From Halobacillus litoralis (lineage in GTDB: Bacteria > Bacillota > Bacilli > Bacillales > Halobacillaceae), in NCBI RefSeq assembly GCF_009856355.1, contig NZ_WMEW01000006.1:62001-126000 (forward strand): DNA of 64,000 nucleotides, read 5' to 3'. The position numbers and the translations under genes were made by a program. Below, piece by piece: positions 49,905-59,233 of the stretch (the stretch's first letter is position 1; every line of letters starts with the position of its first letter). The notes under the pieces are model-generated. The model saw only the letters and a list, made by a program, of their open reading frames with translations. It had not been told where the DNA came from and did not search any database.

Positions 49905-51764
49905 TTGGTTATAAGAGAGAGGTATTCAGACCAAGTTCATAGCGGTGAGATTTTGGATGTTCTCAGTATAAATGGAACACCCGCGTGTCTACTCGATCTG
50001 CGTCTTCAAGCCGTTACTTTGAATCAGGAAATGATTCATATGCTGCATTTGAAGGAAACAGACCTGTCTTTCTCTCAATGGATCCGGTGTTTCCGCCATA
50101 CAGGCCAGCACCGTCTTCAACAATCTCTGCACCAGCTTCTGACTGAGGGACTGCGGGAGTCCTCTGTCCAGCTGACGGACAAGAATTTTGACCGGAGGTT
50201 TCACTGCCGTATGGTACATCTGACCAACGGCCAGATTACATTTACTCTTGCTAAGATGGAAGAAGAGCAGCATTTTTATGCTCCAGGGCCGGCTGACACG
50301 GATATGCCGTCCAGGAATGATAAACCGTCCTTATCCATCACGAACTACGAAGGCTTTCCGCTTTCAAGCTTTTCCTCTTCTCAAATCAAGCATCGCATGA
50401 CACACATTGTCGATAAATTTCCACATGGGCTGGCTGTTATCAACCATAATTGGGAAGTCGTTTATGCTAATCCCAAAATGGAAGAGCTGACTAAACGTCC
50501 TTTTTTTAAAAATTACTATAAACGGCTGTGGGACATATTTTCCATTGATGAGCATTATCCGTTTTTTCAGCATTTTCTACGCTCTATGGAAACGCATGAA
50601 ACGATGGAATTTGAAGGTTTTCTTGAGGACACCCAGCTTGATGTGAAAGTAACCGTTCATCCAACTGAGCTGGGACTGACGGTGTTCCTGCAGGATATCA
50701 CCCAGTACAATAAGCACTTGCAGGCGCTTAAAGCTTCTGAGGAGCGGTTTGCTCTTCTGGCCGACAACATTACGGATGTGTTCTGGATCAGTGAACCGGA
50801 CTTTGATGAGGTCCACTACATCAGCCCTGCTTTTCAAAGTTTATTTGACATCCCAAGGCGCAAGGCGTTTACAGATCCGAAGTCGCTGCTTCAGCACGTT
50901 CATGAAGCAGACCGTGCCCATTTCGTAGAAGGGCTTTCCAAGATGAAGGAAGAAGAGCACGTTGTTGACTACCGCGTGATTGTCGGGGGAAAAGAAGAAA
51001 AATGGATCCGCACGAAAGGTTTTCCGGTCGATTATAACGGCAAGCCTCTCATCTTAGGTATACATCAAGATGTAACCGAATACAAAGGAATGATTGAGCT
51101 GAAGGAAAAGTCCCAGCAGCTTTCAACTATTACCCAGATGTCTGCCGGTATTGCTCATGAAATTAAGAATCCATTAACCGCCATTAAAGGATTTCTTCAA
51201 ATCGGAGCGGCGAATCCCGAACTCAGGGATAACTACCAGGAAATTATTTTAGATGAAGTCAATCGGATTGAGGCGATTGTCCAGGATTTCATGATGTTGT
51301 CGAAGCCGAAGTCTTCCATCCAGCTTGAGGAAGTGGATCCGGAACAGCTGGTTTCCTATGTGCTTCGCCTTCTTGAGCCGGAAGCCAATGAAAAGCAGAT
51401 TCTCCTGCTGTTTGACTGTGATCCGGTACAGGAGACGTTCAAGACGGAACCGAAACGGATGAACCAGATTTTAATCAACCTGGTTAAGAATGCGGTGGAT
51501 GCGGTGGATCTTGGGGGCGAGGTACGGATCGAAATCCAAATGTCGAGCTCTCATCTAACGCTTTACGTTAGAGATAATGGGCCGGGTTTAAGTACCCAGG
51601 AATTGGCGAAAATCGGCGAGCCGTTCTTTACCACCAAGGAAAAAGGTACCGGGCTCGGTGTGATGGTGACGAAGAAGATTGTTTCTGATCTAAACGGCAC
51701 GATCAACTATGAAAGCGAAAAAGGAAAAGGAACGACGGTTGTTGTCAAACTGCCTCGTGCCTGA
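49905..51764 (+). CDS. Multi-PAS sensor histidine kinase, sporulation-phosphorelay type
   Basis: 619 residues, cytoplasmic, no membrane segments. Residues 15-120 look like a degenerate PAS domain. PAS domains follow at about 165-270 (FPHGLAVINHNWEVVYANP) and 280-395 (RFALLADNITDVFWISE, with a PAC-type end LGIHQDVTEY). The H-box is SAGIAHEIKNPLTAIKGFLQIG with His418, as in KinA-KinE. HATPase: NQILINLVKNAVDAVD, VRDNGPGLS, GTGLGVMVTKKIV. It probably phosphorylates Spo0F to feed Spo0A; there is no partner regulator gene, as is usual for these orphan kinases. TTG start with GGAAAGAGG. Confidence 0.88.
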   Translation: MVIRERYSDQVHSGEILDVLSINGTPACLLDLRLQAVTLNQEMIHMLHLKETDLSFSQWIRCFRHTGQHRLQQSLHQLLTEGLRESSVQLTDKNFDRRFHCRMVHLTNGQITFTLAKMEEEQHFYAPGPADTDMPSRNDKPSLSITNYEGFPLSSFSSSQIKHRMTHIVDKFPHGLAVINHNWEVVYANPKMEELTKRPFFKNYYKRLWDIFSIDEHYPFFQHFLRSMETHETMEFEGFLEDTQLDVKVTVHPTELGLTVFLQDITQYNKHLQALKASEERFALLADNITDVFWISEPDFDEVHYISPAFQSLFDIPRRKAFTDPKSLLQHVHEADRAHFVEGLSKMKEEEHVVDYRVIVGGKEEKWIRTKGFPVDYNGKPLILGIHQDVTEYKGMIELKEKSQQLSTITQMSAGIAHEIKNPLTAIKGFLQIGAANPELRDNYQEIILDEVNRIEAIVQDFMMLSKPKSSIQLEEVDPEQLVSYVLRLLEPEANEKQILLLFDCDPVQETFKTEPKRMNQILINLVKNAVDAVDLGGEVRIEIQMSSSHLTLYVRDNGPGLSTQELAKIGEPFFTTKEKGTGLGVMVTKKIVSDLNGTINYESEKGKGTTVVVKLPRA

Positions 51765-51768
51765 GCGA

Positions 51769-51794
51769 AAAACGTCACATGAAAAGTGGCGTTT
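51769..51794 (+). terminator. Left terminator copy flanking repeat C
   Basis: AAACGTCAC, short loop, GTGGCGTTT. It matches the hairpin at 52371 in 18 of 24 aligned positions, including a nine-base run GTGGCGTTT. It lies just after the kinase stop. Confidence 0.75.
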
Positions 51795-52369
51795 CAGCTT
51801 GTAGAGAAGCCCTTGTTTCTTTACAAGCTTTTTTCTTTCTTACCGCCAGGAGCCAAAGCCCCTTCCCTTTTTCGCGGACGAGCGCCCGAGCTTCCTCGTA
51901 AAACCTACGCTCGGCAGGGGTGGAAAGGGCACCGCTCCTTGGGGGTTCTTTAAAATTGAAAAAGACAGCTCAAACTTGATGGATGAAGGACAATCTTTCA
52001 TATTCCGGCAGGCATCCGTCATCAGCGCCTGTGCTTTCCCTTTTCCGCGCACGCGGAAACAGCGCAGCCCCTGCCGTTCTTTTGAATCTGCAAAGCTACG
52101 CTCGACTTTCTCTTTTCTCATACGGTATATCCATTTTTCTTCATTTTATCGTCGCGTAAAGTTGTTTTCCACAGGGACCGGCACGAAGAGCGTTCGGTGG
52201 TGACGCCTGCGGGAACAGCACGGGCCGAAGATCCACTTGGTCAAATGGTTTCTTGACCAAGTCAGCTGAGGCCGTGCCCGCGGCAAGCATCCGCCGATAA
52301 GCGGAACGTGCCCTCTCAACACGACATGCAGGCAGCTCTAACTGGATAGGACGAACTTTTTCTACAGAC
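51795..52369 (-). repeat. Terminator-nested repeat, copy C (575 bp, inverted)
   Basis: It is the reverse complement of the same family: CAGCTTGTAGAGAAG at the left end and TTTTTCTACAGAC at the right. Unlike copies A, B and F it lies between two co-directional genes and is inverted, so its hairpin with T-run now points along the plus strand (51795-51835) and would also stop kinase transcripts. It contains an extra inverted repeat, CTTGGTCAAATGGTTTCTTGACCAAG (broken here: arms CTTGGTCAA and TTGACCAAG). The region 51765-52587 has no gene. Confidence 0.85.
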
Positions 52370-52370
52370 T

Positions 52371-52398
52371 GACGCTACTTAAGAAGTGGCGTTTTTTT
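52371..52398 (+). terminator. Right terminator copy flanking repeat C
   Basis: ACGCTACTT, AAG loop, AAGTGGCGT then TTTTTT. Confidence 0.8.
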
Positions 52399-52492
52399 AT
52401 ATTTCCTTATCAGGGAAAACCATTTCAATTTGCTGAAAATTCCTGCTTAAACCGCTTACTTAAAATAAATCGTTTTTTTACATCATCAGCTG

Positions 52493-52521
52493 TTTACAAA
52501 AGACGGAAAGGTCTCTATAAT
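52493..52521 (+). promoter_or_regulatory. Sigma-A promoter of the yitT-like gene
   Basis: TTTACA (52493-52498), 17-base spacer, TATAAT (52516-52521). Confidence 0.8.
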
Positions 52522-52587
52522 CCCGATTGTATTGCAAATTTCGTTCGACAAAATCCCATGAATTATTACAACAAAGGAGGCTCTCAG

Positions 52588-53436
52588 ATGTTGAAAAAAG
52601 TGTGGTCATTTCTATTGATGAATCTCGGTGCGCTTGCTGTAGCAACCAACGTGCATTTCTTCCTATCCCCGAACGATCTGGCAACAGGAGGAGTGAGTGG
52701 TCTATCCATCGTATTGAATAAGGTTTTCCCTGATTTGTCCCTGGGAATGATTATGATTCTTTTGAATATTGTCTTGTTTATTGTCGGTTTTATTTTCCTA
52801 GGATTCCAGTTTGGTGTGAAAACCATCTATGCCAGTTTTGCGCTTTCGTTTATGGTCTGGGGACTTGAAGCCTTTTTCCCTATGCAGGAAGCTCTGAGTG
52901 ATGATCTGTTGATTCAGCTGATTATCGGGCAGATCATTGCGGCTTCAGGAATGGCCCTCGTTTTCCATCAGGGAGCTTCCACAGGCGGAACCGATATCCT
53001 GGCCATGATCTTAAATAAATTCTTTTCCATTGAAGTTGGAAAAGGTGTGCTTTTCTCCGATATCGCCATTGCCACATCTTCCATCTTCCTATTCGGCCCG
53101 ACGGTCGGTATGTATGCGTTCTTCGGTGTCATTCTGAATGGTCTGGTGATCGATTATATGCTCCAGCAGTTTGAGGATAACAAAGAGATTGTTATTATCA
53201 GCCGTGAGAGTGAGCTTGTCCGCCACTTCATCATCAATAAGCTTGGACGCGGCGCTACCATTCACGAAGCGAAGGGTGCGTTTAACCAGGAACAGAAGGA
53301 AGTCATAACCACCATTCTCAGCCGGAGAGATTATACCCGTCTGAAGAAATATATGACGGCAGTGGATGAGCAGGCATTTATCACCGTTCACTCCATGAAT
53401 GAAATCCTTGGAGAGAATTTCAAAAGACTGGCGTAG
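52588..53436 (+). CDS. YitT-family membrane protein with DUF2179 domain
   Basis: 282 residues. Five to six membrane segments (FLLMNLGALAVATNVHFFL, SPNDLATGGVSGLSIVLNKV) are followed by a C-terminal DUF2179 domain (KEIVIISRESELVRHFIINKLGRGATIHEAKGAF). The DUF2179 part resembles a PII-like small-ligand-binding fold. The function of YitT proteins is not established. ATG 52588 has AAAGGAGG at the correct distance; the longer frame is rejected. Confidence 0.88.
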   Translation: MLKKVWSFLLMNLGALAVATNVHFFLSPNDLATGGVSGLSIVLNKVFPDLSLGMIMILLNIVLFIVGFIFLGFQFGVKTIYASFALSFMVWGLEAFFPMQEALSDDLLIQLIIGQIIAASGMALVFHQGASTGGTDILAMILNKFFSIEVGKGVLFSDIAIATSSIFLFGPTVGMYAFFGVILNGLVIDYMLQQFEDNKEIVIISRESELVRHFIINKLGRGATIHEAKGAFNQEQKEVITTILSRRDYTRLKKYMTAVDEQAFITVHSMNEILGENFKRLA

Positions 53437-53582
53437 TTTCCCTGAAAAACGACAGCCGCTGCTCATCACTTCCACTACCAAAGATGAGCAGGAGAGGAAG
53501 CGTTCCAGTGTGATAGAACGAGCTGCTTAGGTTAACCCTTGGATGAAAAATAAAGAGATACGGAAATATAGATCAAATGGAA

Positions 53583-53620
53583 AAAGAGTCTCCGGAACGG
53601 TTTACCGGAGGCTCTTTTTT
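53583..53620. terminator. Bidirectional terminator
   Basis: AAAGAGTCTCCGG and CCGGAGGCTCTTT with a nine-base loop and A/T runs on both sides. It overlaps the end of the small minus-strand gene. Confidence 0.85.
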
Positions 53621-53811
53621 CTGCTTTTCCGGACGGAATGAGAAATGAGCGAAACGTTCATGATGATGATGCTCAGAACGGATGCAGTGGTATAATTATA
53701 ATTTTTTGTCACGACGGAGAGGGACAGAAATAAGGCTAAAATGACTCCTGAAATAAACAGGAGAGGGAAATTTGAAATGACTCGCTGTTTCTTTACCGGG
53801 CGAAACTCCAT
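53602..53811 (-). CDS. Small two-helix membrane protein
   Basis: 69 residues: a basic start (MEFRPVKKQRV), helix FPLLFISGVILALFLSLSVV, helix TTASVLSIIIMNVSLISHS, and a basic tail that is coded within the terminator stem. GGAG lies eight bases before ATG 53811. Family unknown. Confidence 0.6.
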   Translation of the reverse strand: MEFRPVKKQRVISNFPLLFISGVILALFLSLSVVTKNYNYTTASVLSIIIMNVSLISHSVRKSRKKSLR

Positions 53812-53968
53812 CTGCCGCACTCCTCTCTACAGTTAGTAACAGTATATGAAAAATTTTAATTATCTGTCAATTGTTCCGCGCAAACGAACAAATATTTGAA
53901 AGATTTAGATAAATTGGTATAATGGGGGTGTTGAAAATGCAGCACGCTATTATGGAGGAGGATGGCAG

Positions 53969-55546
53969 ATGAATCGAGAAGAATTGATTGCCCCGGAACG
54001 ATACAACGTCGTATCAGAAATGGAAAAGTATACAGGCGATTCTGAGCGGAAAGCCCTTTTATGGTTGAACGATCAAGGCGAAACCAAGGAAGTTACATAT
54101 CAAAACCTGATGAATCGTGCGAACAAAATTGGAAACGCTTTCCTTGACTGCGGGTTGAAACAGGGAGATAAAATCCTCGTGATGATCCCACGGCTGATAG
54201 AAGCCTACCAAGTCTATACAGCGGCATTAAAGGCCGGTCTCGTCGTTATTCCAAGTTCCGAAATGCTCCGGACAAAAGATCTCCAATACCGTGTTAGTCA
54301 TGGAGAGGTCCGTGCCGTTGTCAGTTATGCTCCTTATACCGATCAGTTTCAAGGGATCCGTGAATACGATCAACTTGTGAAATTTTCTGTCGGAGAGCGG
54401 AAAGAAGGGTGGTATGACCTGGACCGTTTGATGGAAGATTACAGCAGGACGATGCCAGCTGCTGACACAAGTCGGGATGACATGGCTTTTCTTTCTTATA
54501 CATCGGGAACGACAGGAAATCCGAAAGGAGTCGTTCACACCCATGGATGGGGATATGCTCATCTGAAAACAGCGGCTTATCAATGGCTGGCCATTGAAGA
54601 CGGAGATACGGTCTGGGCTACTGCCGGTCCTGGGTGGCAGAAATGGATTTGGAGTCCATTTTTATCTGTGCTGGGGACAGGGGCACAGGGGCTCGTATAT
54701 CATGGGAAATTCGATCCGAATGTCTATTTGGATTTGATGGACAAACATGATGTCAATGTGCTCTGCTGTACGCCAACGGAATACCGTCTTATGGCCAAAG
54801 TGGATGACTTAAGCAGGTACAGCCTGAAAAACCTCCACAGTGCTGTGTCAGCTGGCGAACCTTTAAACAGAGAGGTGATCGACACCTTCGAGCGGCATTT
54901 TCAAGTGACCGTGAGAGACGGGTACGGTCAGACGGAAAATACGCTTCTCGTGGGAATTATGAAGGATATGGAAGTACGTCCCGGCTCAATGGGACGTCCG
55001 ACTCCCGGTAATCAGGTCGATATCGTAGATGAAATGGGAGTGCCTGTCGGAACAGATGAAGTTGGGGATATTGCTGTACACCTGGATACTCCAGCGCTGT
55101 TCAAAGAATATTATAAAGACCCGGAGCGGACGAAAATGTCGCGAAGAGGCAATTATTACATTACCGGAGACCAAGCCAGGAAAGATGACGAAGGTTACTT
55201 CTGGTTTGAAGGGCGCAGTGATGACATCATTATCAGCTCAGGCTATACCATCGGCCCCTTTGAAGTAGAGGATGCGCTTGTGAAACATCCGGCTGTCCAG
55301 GAATGTGCCGTGGTGGCAAGTCCGGATGAAGTCAGGGGCAGCATTGTAAAAGCATTCGTTGTCCTGCGGCCCGGGTATGAAAAAGACCATTCCATCGTTC
55401 AGGCACTGCAGACGCACGTGAAGGAGCTTACGGCCCCTTATAAATACCCAAGGAAAATCGAGTTTATTGACGAACTGCCGAAAACAACGTCAGGTAAAAT
55501 ACGAAGAGTCGAGCTGCGTGAAAAGGAAAAATCCTGCCAAAATTAA
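53969..55546 (+). CDS. Acyl-CoA synthetase, MbcS-like
   Basis: 525 residues of the ANL superfamily. Phosphate-binding loop LSYTSGTTGNPKGVVHTH, adenine site RDGYGQTEN, ITGDQARKDDEGYFWFEGRSDDIIISSGYTIGPFEVED hinge, and the catalytic lysine in LPKTTSGKIRRVELR. B. subtilis MbcS (YtcI) activates short or branched carboxylic acids to CoA esters. It may feed the acyl-CoA operon at 3.7-11.3 kb, but they are 42 kb apart. The ATG follows GGAGGAGG. Confidence 0.88.
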   Translation: MNREELIAPERYNVVSEMEKYTGDSERKALLWLNDQGETKEVTYQNLMNRANKIGNAFLDCGLKQGDKILVMIPRLIEAYQVYTAALKAGLVVIPSSEMLRTKDLQYRVSHGEVRAVVSYAPYTDQFQGIREYDQLVKFSVGERKEGWYDLDRLMEDYSRTMPAADTSRDDMAFLSYTSGTTGNPKGVVHTHGWGYAHLKTAAYQWLAIEDGDTVWATAGPGWQKWIWSPFLSVLGTGAQGLVYHGKFDPNVYLDLMDKHDVNVLCCTPTEYRLMAKVDDLSRYSLKNLHSAVSAGEPLNREVIDTFERHFQVTVRDGYGQTENTLLVGIMKDMEVRPGSMGRPTPGNQVDIVDEMGVPVGTDEVGDIAVHLDTPALFKEYYKDPERTKMSRRGNYYITGDQARKDDEGYFWFEGRSDDIIISSGYTIGPFEVEDALVKHPAVQECAVVASPDEVRGSIVKAFVVLRPGYEKDHSIVQALQTHVKELTAPYKYPRKIEFIDELPKTTSGKIRRVELREKEKSCQN

Positions 55547-55551
55547 GCTGG

Positions 55552-55590
55552 AAAGACCGGAGACGTTCAGACTCCGGTCTTTTTTTTTAT
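55552..55590 (+). terminator. Terminator of the acyl-CoA synthetase gene
   Basis: AAAGACCGGAG, nine-base loop, CTCCGGTCTTT, then Ts. Confidence 0.9.
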
Positions 55591-55681
55591 TCAGGATCGT
55601 CTGTTTGAAGTGATAAGATAGATGGGAATCAGACAGATTAAAAGAACAGGAACCAAGATCAAAATGGGAAGGTGGGATTGG

Positions 55682-56341
55682 ATGAACATATATATGGAAA
55701 TGACTTACCGTGCCAGAAACAAAACGGAGGCCTTTTTCAAATCTGAACCGGTTTCTCCGGGGGAAGCACTTCTTATTGCGGAAGACCTTGAAAAAACAGG
55801 GCGTTTGAAGGAGATCGCTTTTATCGATGATTACGATACTTCATGGAAGCTGAAGGACTTGAAGAAGTATATGGAAAAAGTGGACGCCGAGCCACATAAC
55901 ATCCGGGTATACTTTGACGGAGGATACGACAGGAACGACAGGAAGGCAGGTCTGGGCTGTGCGGTTTATTACGAACAGGATGGACGGTTTATGCGTTTAA
56001 GGAAAAATGCGGCGGTTGAAGAGCTGGATACGAATAATGAAGCAGAGTACGCCGCCCTTTATTTTGCTGTTCAGGAACTGGAGGCTATGGGCGTCGGGCA
56101 TATCCCTGTTCATTTTATCGGTGATTCCCAGGTCGTCATCAATCAAATGAAAGAAGAATGGCCGACTATGGAACATTCCCTTCATGAATGGGCGGACCGG
56201 ATTGACGAGAAGCTTGCTGCCATGGCTGTTGAACCGTCTTACCACTTGATATCAAGAAAAGACAACCGTGAATGTGACCGTCTTGCCACTCAGGCTCTAC
56301 AGGGAACGGAAGTGGAAAGCACCTCCGAAGTGAAAGGATAG
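55682..56341 (+). CDS. RNase H-like protein (YpeP/reverse-transcriptase-like type)
   Basis: 219 residues. N-terminal 75 residues are a Bacilli-specific domain. The RNase HI fold follows: VYFDGGYDRNDRKAGLG (first Asp), NNEAEYAALYFAVQEL (Glu), HFIGDSQVVINQM (Asp), DNRECDRLATQAL (last Asp). All four catalytic acids are present. It may cut RNA in RNA/DNA hybrids. ATG 55682 preferred over the open frame from 55622 because AAGGTGG is just upstream. Confidence 0.82.
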   Translation: MNIYMEMTYRARNKTEAFFKSEPVSPGEALLIAEDLEKTGRLKEIAFIDDYDTSWKLKDLKKYMEKVDAEPHNIRVYFDGGYDRNDRKAGLGCAVYYEQDGRFMRLRKNAAVEELDTNNEAEYAALYFAVQELEAMGVGHIPVHFIGDSQVVINQMKEEWPTMEHSLHEWADRIDEKLAAMAVEPSYHLISRKDNRECDRLATQALQGTEVESTSEVKG

Positions 56342-56342
56342 G

Positions 56343-56837
56343 TTACAAATGGATGGTGACGGGGGTTCCGTTCGGAATGGTGAGCGCCAGCTCTTCCACG
56401 TCTTTATTGAACATCCGTATACATCCGCGTGACACGGCTTTTCCAATGGATGACGGGTCATTCGTGCCGTGGATACCGTAGTGTTCTTTTGATAAACTCA
56501 TCCACATCGTACCAAAGGGTCCTCCGGGGTCCGGAGCCTTATTCAGGATAATAAAATCCCCTATAGGTGTCTCATAAAGCATCCGTCCTACAGCTACCGG
56601 GTATTCTTTTAAATATTTCCCGTTTTTATAGACACGGAGAAGGCGTTCATTAATGGAAACATCGAGCTGATACGGCTGTGTTTCCACAGGGGGGTATCCC
56701 GGAATTGTAAGCCGCTGCCCGACCATAATCAAATCCGGATTGGGTATCGTATTGACGGCCAAAATGGCTGTGAGCGGCATCCGGTAATCCCGTGCTATTT
56801 GATAGAGGGTTTCTCCAGGCTTTACCGTATGGAGCAT
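56343..56837 (-). CDS. L,D-transpeptidase with LysM domain, YkuD-like
   Basis: 164 residues, the same length as B. subtilis YkuD. LysM at residues 1-45 ([20 protein letters not shown]), then the YkuD catalytic domain: [31 protein letters not shown] with His and Cys. It makes 3-3 cross-links in peptidoglycan or acts in the spore coat. ATG 56837 follows GGGGAG. Confidence 0.92.
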   Translation of the reverse strand: MLHTVKPGETLYQIARDYRMPLTAILAVNTIPNPDLIMVGQRLTIPGYPPVETQPYQLDVSINERLLRVYKNGKYLKEYPVAVGRMLYETPIGDFIILNKAPDPGGPFGTMWMSLSKEHYGIHGTNDPSSIGKAVSRGCIRMFNKDVEELALTIPNGTPVTIHL

Positions 56838-56892
56838 TCCATCATCTCCCCAGGTGTAATACTTCAGTGTATGCACCCATGCCCTGGAAAAT

Positions 56893-56928
56893 AAACCAGA
56901 CCAGCTGTATGCCGCTGGTCTGGTTTTT
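56893..56928. terminator. Bidirectional terminator between ldt and purU
   Basis: AAACCAGACCAGC and GCTGGTCTGGTTT with T-runs. It ends purU on the minus strand; the plus-strand side also carries a T-run. Confidence 0.8.
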
Positions 56929-56936
56929 TAGAATGG

Positions 56937-57833
56937 TTATAATACGATGGTTTTGTTTTCATGAACGATGACACGGTCCTCTAAATCCCATTTGACTCCC
57001 CGGTTTAAAACGGTGCGCTCGATCAACCGGCCTTTCTTTTTCAAATCTTCGATATGGTTGCGGTGATCGACACGAATCACATCCTGCTCGATGATCGGTC
57101 CTTCGTCAAGATCATCCGTCACGTAATGGCACGTGGCTCCTATAAGCTTAACGCCCCTTTTGTGTGCCCGTTTATGTGGGTTAGCGCCGATAAAGGCCGG
57201 CAGGAACGAATGATGAATATTGATGATTTTTGATGGATGAGTCGACACGAAATGCGGGGTAAGAATCTGCATATACCGTGCGAGTACAATGACATCAATG
57301 TCATGCTCCTTGAGAAGCTTCAACTGTTCCTCCTCCACTTCATGCCGGATTTCTTTATTTGCTGGGATGTGATAAAACGGAATGCCGAAGGATTCGACAA
57401 GCTCTTTTCCTTCTTTATGGTTACTGATGACGAGAGGAATGTCTGCCATAAGGCCGCCGCTTTCCCATTCGTATAAGAGCTCTCGAAGGCAGTGAAGTTC
57501 CTTGGAAACGAAGATGGCCATTTTCTTCAACTTATATAAAAATGTCAGGCGCCATTTCATATGGAATGCGGCAGCAATTTCCTTGAAGCCCTCCTGAAAC
57601 GCTTCTTCCTTTTCTTCCATATCGGAAGCGGCAAATTCAATGCGGATGAAGAATGTCCCCTCGTCAGGATGGGTGGTATATTGGTTGGACTCTACAATAT
57701 TGGCTCCATGTTGATGAAGAAACGTGGAGATGGCAGCCACGATTCCCGGTTGGTCCGTACAACTGATAAGAAGCCGCGCTTTGTTTTTGTTTTTTTCCGT
57801 ATGTTGCTGGATGTGCTGGTTGGCAGACGTCAT
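56937..57833 (-). CDS. purU: Formyltetrahydrofolate deformylase
   Basis: 298 residues. N-terminal ACT domain (ARLLISCTDQPGIVAAISTFLHQHGANIVESNQYT), then formyltransferase fold with IINIHHSFLPAFIGANPHKRAHKRGVKLIGATCHYVTDDLDEGPII. It releases formate from 10-formyl-THF. AAAGGGG before the ATG. Promoter TTGCTT-16-TACAAT on the minus strand at 57862-57889. Confidence 0.94.
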   Translation of the reverse strand: MTSANQHIQQHTEKNKNKARLLISCTDQPGIVAAISTFLHQHGANIVESNQYTTHPDEGTFFIRIEFAASDMEEKEEAFQEGFKEIAAAFHMKWRLTFLYKLKKMAIFVSKELHCLRELLYEWESGGLMADIPLVISNHKEGKELVESFGIPFYHIPANKEIRHEVEEEQLKLLKEHDIDVIVLARYMQILTPHFVSTHPSKIINIHHSFLPAFIGANPHKRAHKRGVKLIGATCHYVTDDLDEGPIIEQDVIRVDHRNHIEDLKKKGRLIERTVLNRGVKWDLEDRVIVHENKTIVL

Positions 57834-57861
57834 GTCTATTCCCCTTTCTCTGTTTCTTTAT

Positions 57862-57889
57862 ATTGTAGAGGAAAAAAATCCCGAAGCAA
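57862..57889 (-). promoter_or_regulatory. Probable promoter of purU
   Basis: Minus-strand TTGCTT, 16-base spacer, TACAAT, about 30 bases before the purU start. Confidence 0.55.
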
Positions 57890-57974
57890 ACAATGTTTTT
57901 GCAAAATTCACTCTACACTTTCACCATTCGACAAATGGACGCATACAAAACGATGGACAGAAAGGTTGATATTT

Positions 57975-58064
57975 ATGAAACGTTTTTCCCTTTATAGTCG
58001 TATAGGCAGGTACAAAGAGAAATCCTGGCGGAAAAATAACAGGTCCTGTCTATACAAAGAATGA
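57975..58064 (+). CDS. Possible 29-residue basic peptide
   Basis: ATG frame reading MKRFSLYSRIGRYKEKSW and ending SCLYKE, preceded by AAAGGT at nine bases. It is strongly basic and aromatic. It ends 20 bases before the next gene, so it may be its first cistron. I do not recognise it. Confidence 0.45.
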   Translation: MKRFSLYSRIGRYKEKSWRKNNRSCLYKE

Positions 58065-58083
58065 ATCAGGAAGGATGGCATGC

Positions 58084-58506
58084 GTGAAGAAAAAATTAAT
58101 GACGTCAGCAGTTCTGATTACCTTTTTTGTGTTGTCGGTCTGGTACATCCATCACACGTTTTTTTTCAGCCCTTTATCTTTTGAACAGGACGACATCACT
58201 TATCAATCATGGACCGATTACCAACGTCCGATGACGCTTACTTATTATGACTTGGATGGAGGGCGGACATCCTACCAAATTGAAGAGGATGAAGAGATAC
58301 GCTCCTTCTTCAAGGCTATGAAGCAGTGTCCTTCAAGTGCAGAGGGGAATGAAGGTGAACAGGTCCTGGGGGCCCTGCGTATATCCAGTGCACGGGACAT
58401 TGTACTGGAAGCCTATTTTTACAATGACTTCTGGCATGTCCTGCAGAAAGATCATGAGCGGCTTGAAATCACACCGAAACTGGAGGGGCTGATCAACCAA
58501 TTATAA
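58084..58506 (+). CDS. Hypothetical membrane-anchored protein
   Basis: 140 residues. Residues 1-30 form a signal anchor (KKKLMTSAVLITFFVLSVWY), and the rest is an extracytoplasmic domain (DGGRTSYQIEEDEEIRSFFKAM, ARDIVLEAYFYNDFWHVLQKD). GTG 58084 has AGGAAGG nine bases upstream; ATG 58075 abuts it. No family known to me. Confidence 0.6.
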   Translation: MKKKLMTSAVLITFFVLSVWYIHHTFFFSPLSFEQDDITYQSWTDYQRPMTLTYYDLDGGRTSYQIEEDEEIRSFFKAMKQCPSSAEGNEGEQVLGALRISSARDIVLEAYFYNDFWHVLQKDHERLEITPKLEGLINQL

Positions 58507-58654
58507 AGAAAAGCGCGCGGTTTCTCCTATACCTTAAGGGACAGGTCAGAATTGCATGAACAGCTCCTTTGGAAGGGACATTCTTCCTAAAAGCATAAGG
58601 TTGTACTATACTTGGAAAGGATACAGGCAACCATAAGTGGAAGGAGTCAGAAGG

Positions 58655-58909
58655 ATGAATAGCGGGTTCACCCATATTTTTAACATCTTAGTCGGAATAT
58701 TGATCGTTGTCGAAGGCGGCGTGTACATATTTATGAATAATAAAGACGGTGATCTTCATCTGCGGAGTATGATCATGACTGTCCTGCTCATTACTGCATG
58801 GGCGATGTCCTACCGGAAGCAGGTAACGAGCGATAACCCTAGTGCATGGTTGATTGTAACCATCATCATTATGATCCCGATGATTCTCCCGTGGCTGTTT
58901 TTTATATGA
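58655..58909 (+). CDS. Small membrane protein
   Basis: 84 residues, three hydrophobic segments (FNILVGILIVVEGGVYIFM, SMIMTVLLITAWAMSY, WLIVTIIIMIPMILPWLFFI). AAGGAG before ATG 58655. Unknown function. A short minus-strand hydrophobic frame near 58930-59008 was considered and not called. Confidence 0.6.
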   Translation: MNSGFTHIFNILVGILIVVEGGVYIFMNNKDGDLHLRSMIMTVLLITAWAMSYRKQVTSDNPSAWLIVTIIIMIPMILPWLFFI

Positions 58910-59020
58910 TTTTAAAAAAAGCCGGCGGTAAAGCCTGGCTGCGGCACAGAAGACGGCCGCCAACAGGTAAAGAAAGCCGAAAACCAGGAAGAGAATTCCC
59001 ATCATTACCACCGTCACTTC

Positions 59021-59047
59021 AACCCCCGTTTTCGGGGGTTTTTTTTA
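59021..59047 (+). terminator. Terminator of the small membrane protein gene
   Basis: AACCCCCGTTTTCGGGGGTT followed by seven Ts. Confidence 0.9.
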
Positions 59048-59233
59048 AGCAGCCAAACAGTCAAATTCAAATCGGAACGGCTGTCCACAGGAGTGAAAAT
59101 ATTAGGGAGAACGCTTTTTCCACCCTTTCTCCTCCTTTCCATAAACAAATGTTCATTTCTGTCAAAACCCCTCGAAAAACCTGTGAAATAGGAATATTTT
59201 ACCCTGGATGGGGTATTAGATTTACATCGAAAT

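Noticed and set aside
58918..59017. Short hydrophobic minus-strand frame starting MTVVMMGILFLVFGFLY
   Set aside because: It looks like a membrane helix but has only a weak GGTGG site, runs antisense into the upstream gene, and lies beside a terminator; not enough to call.
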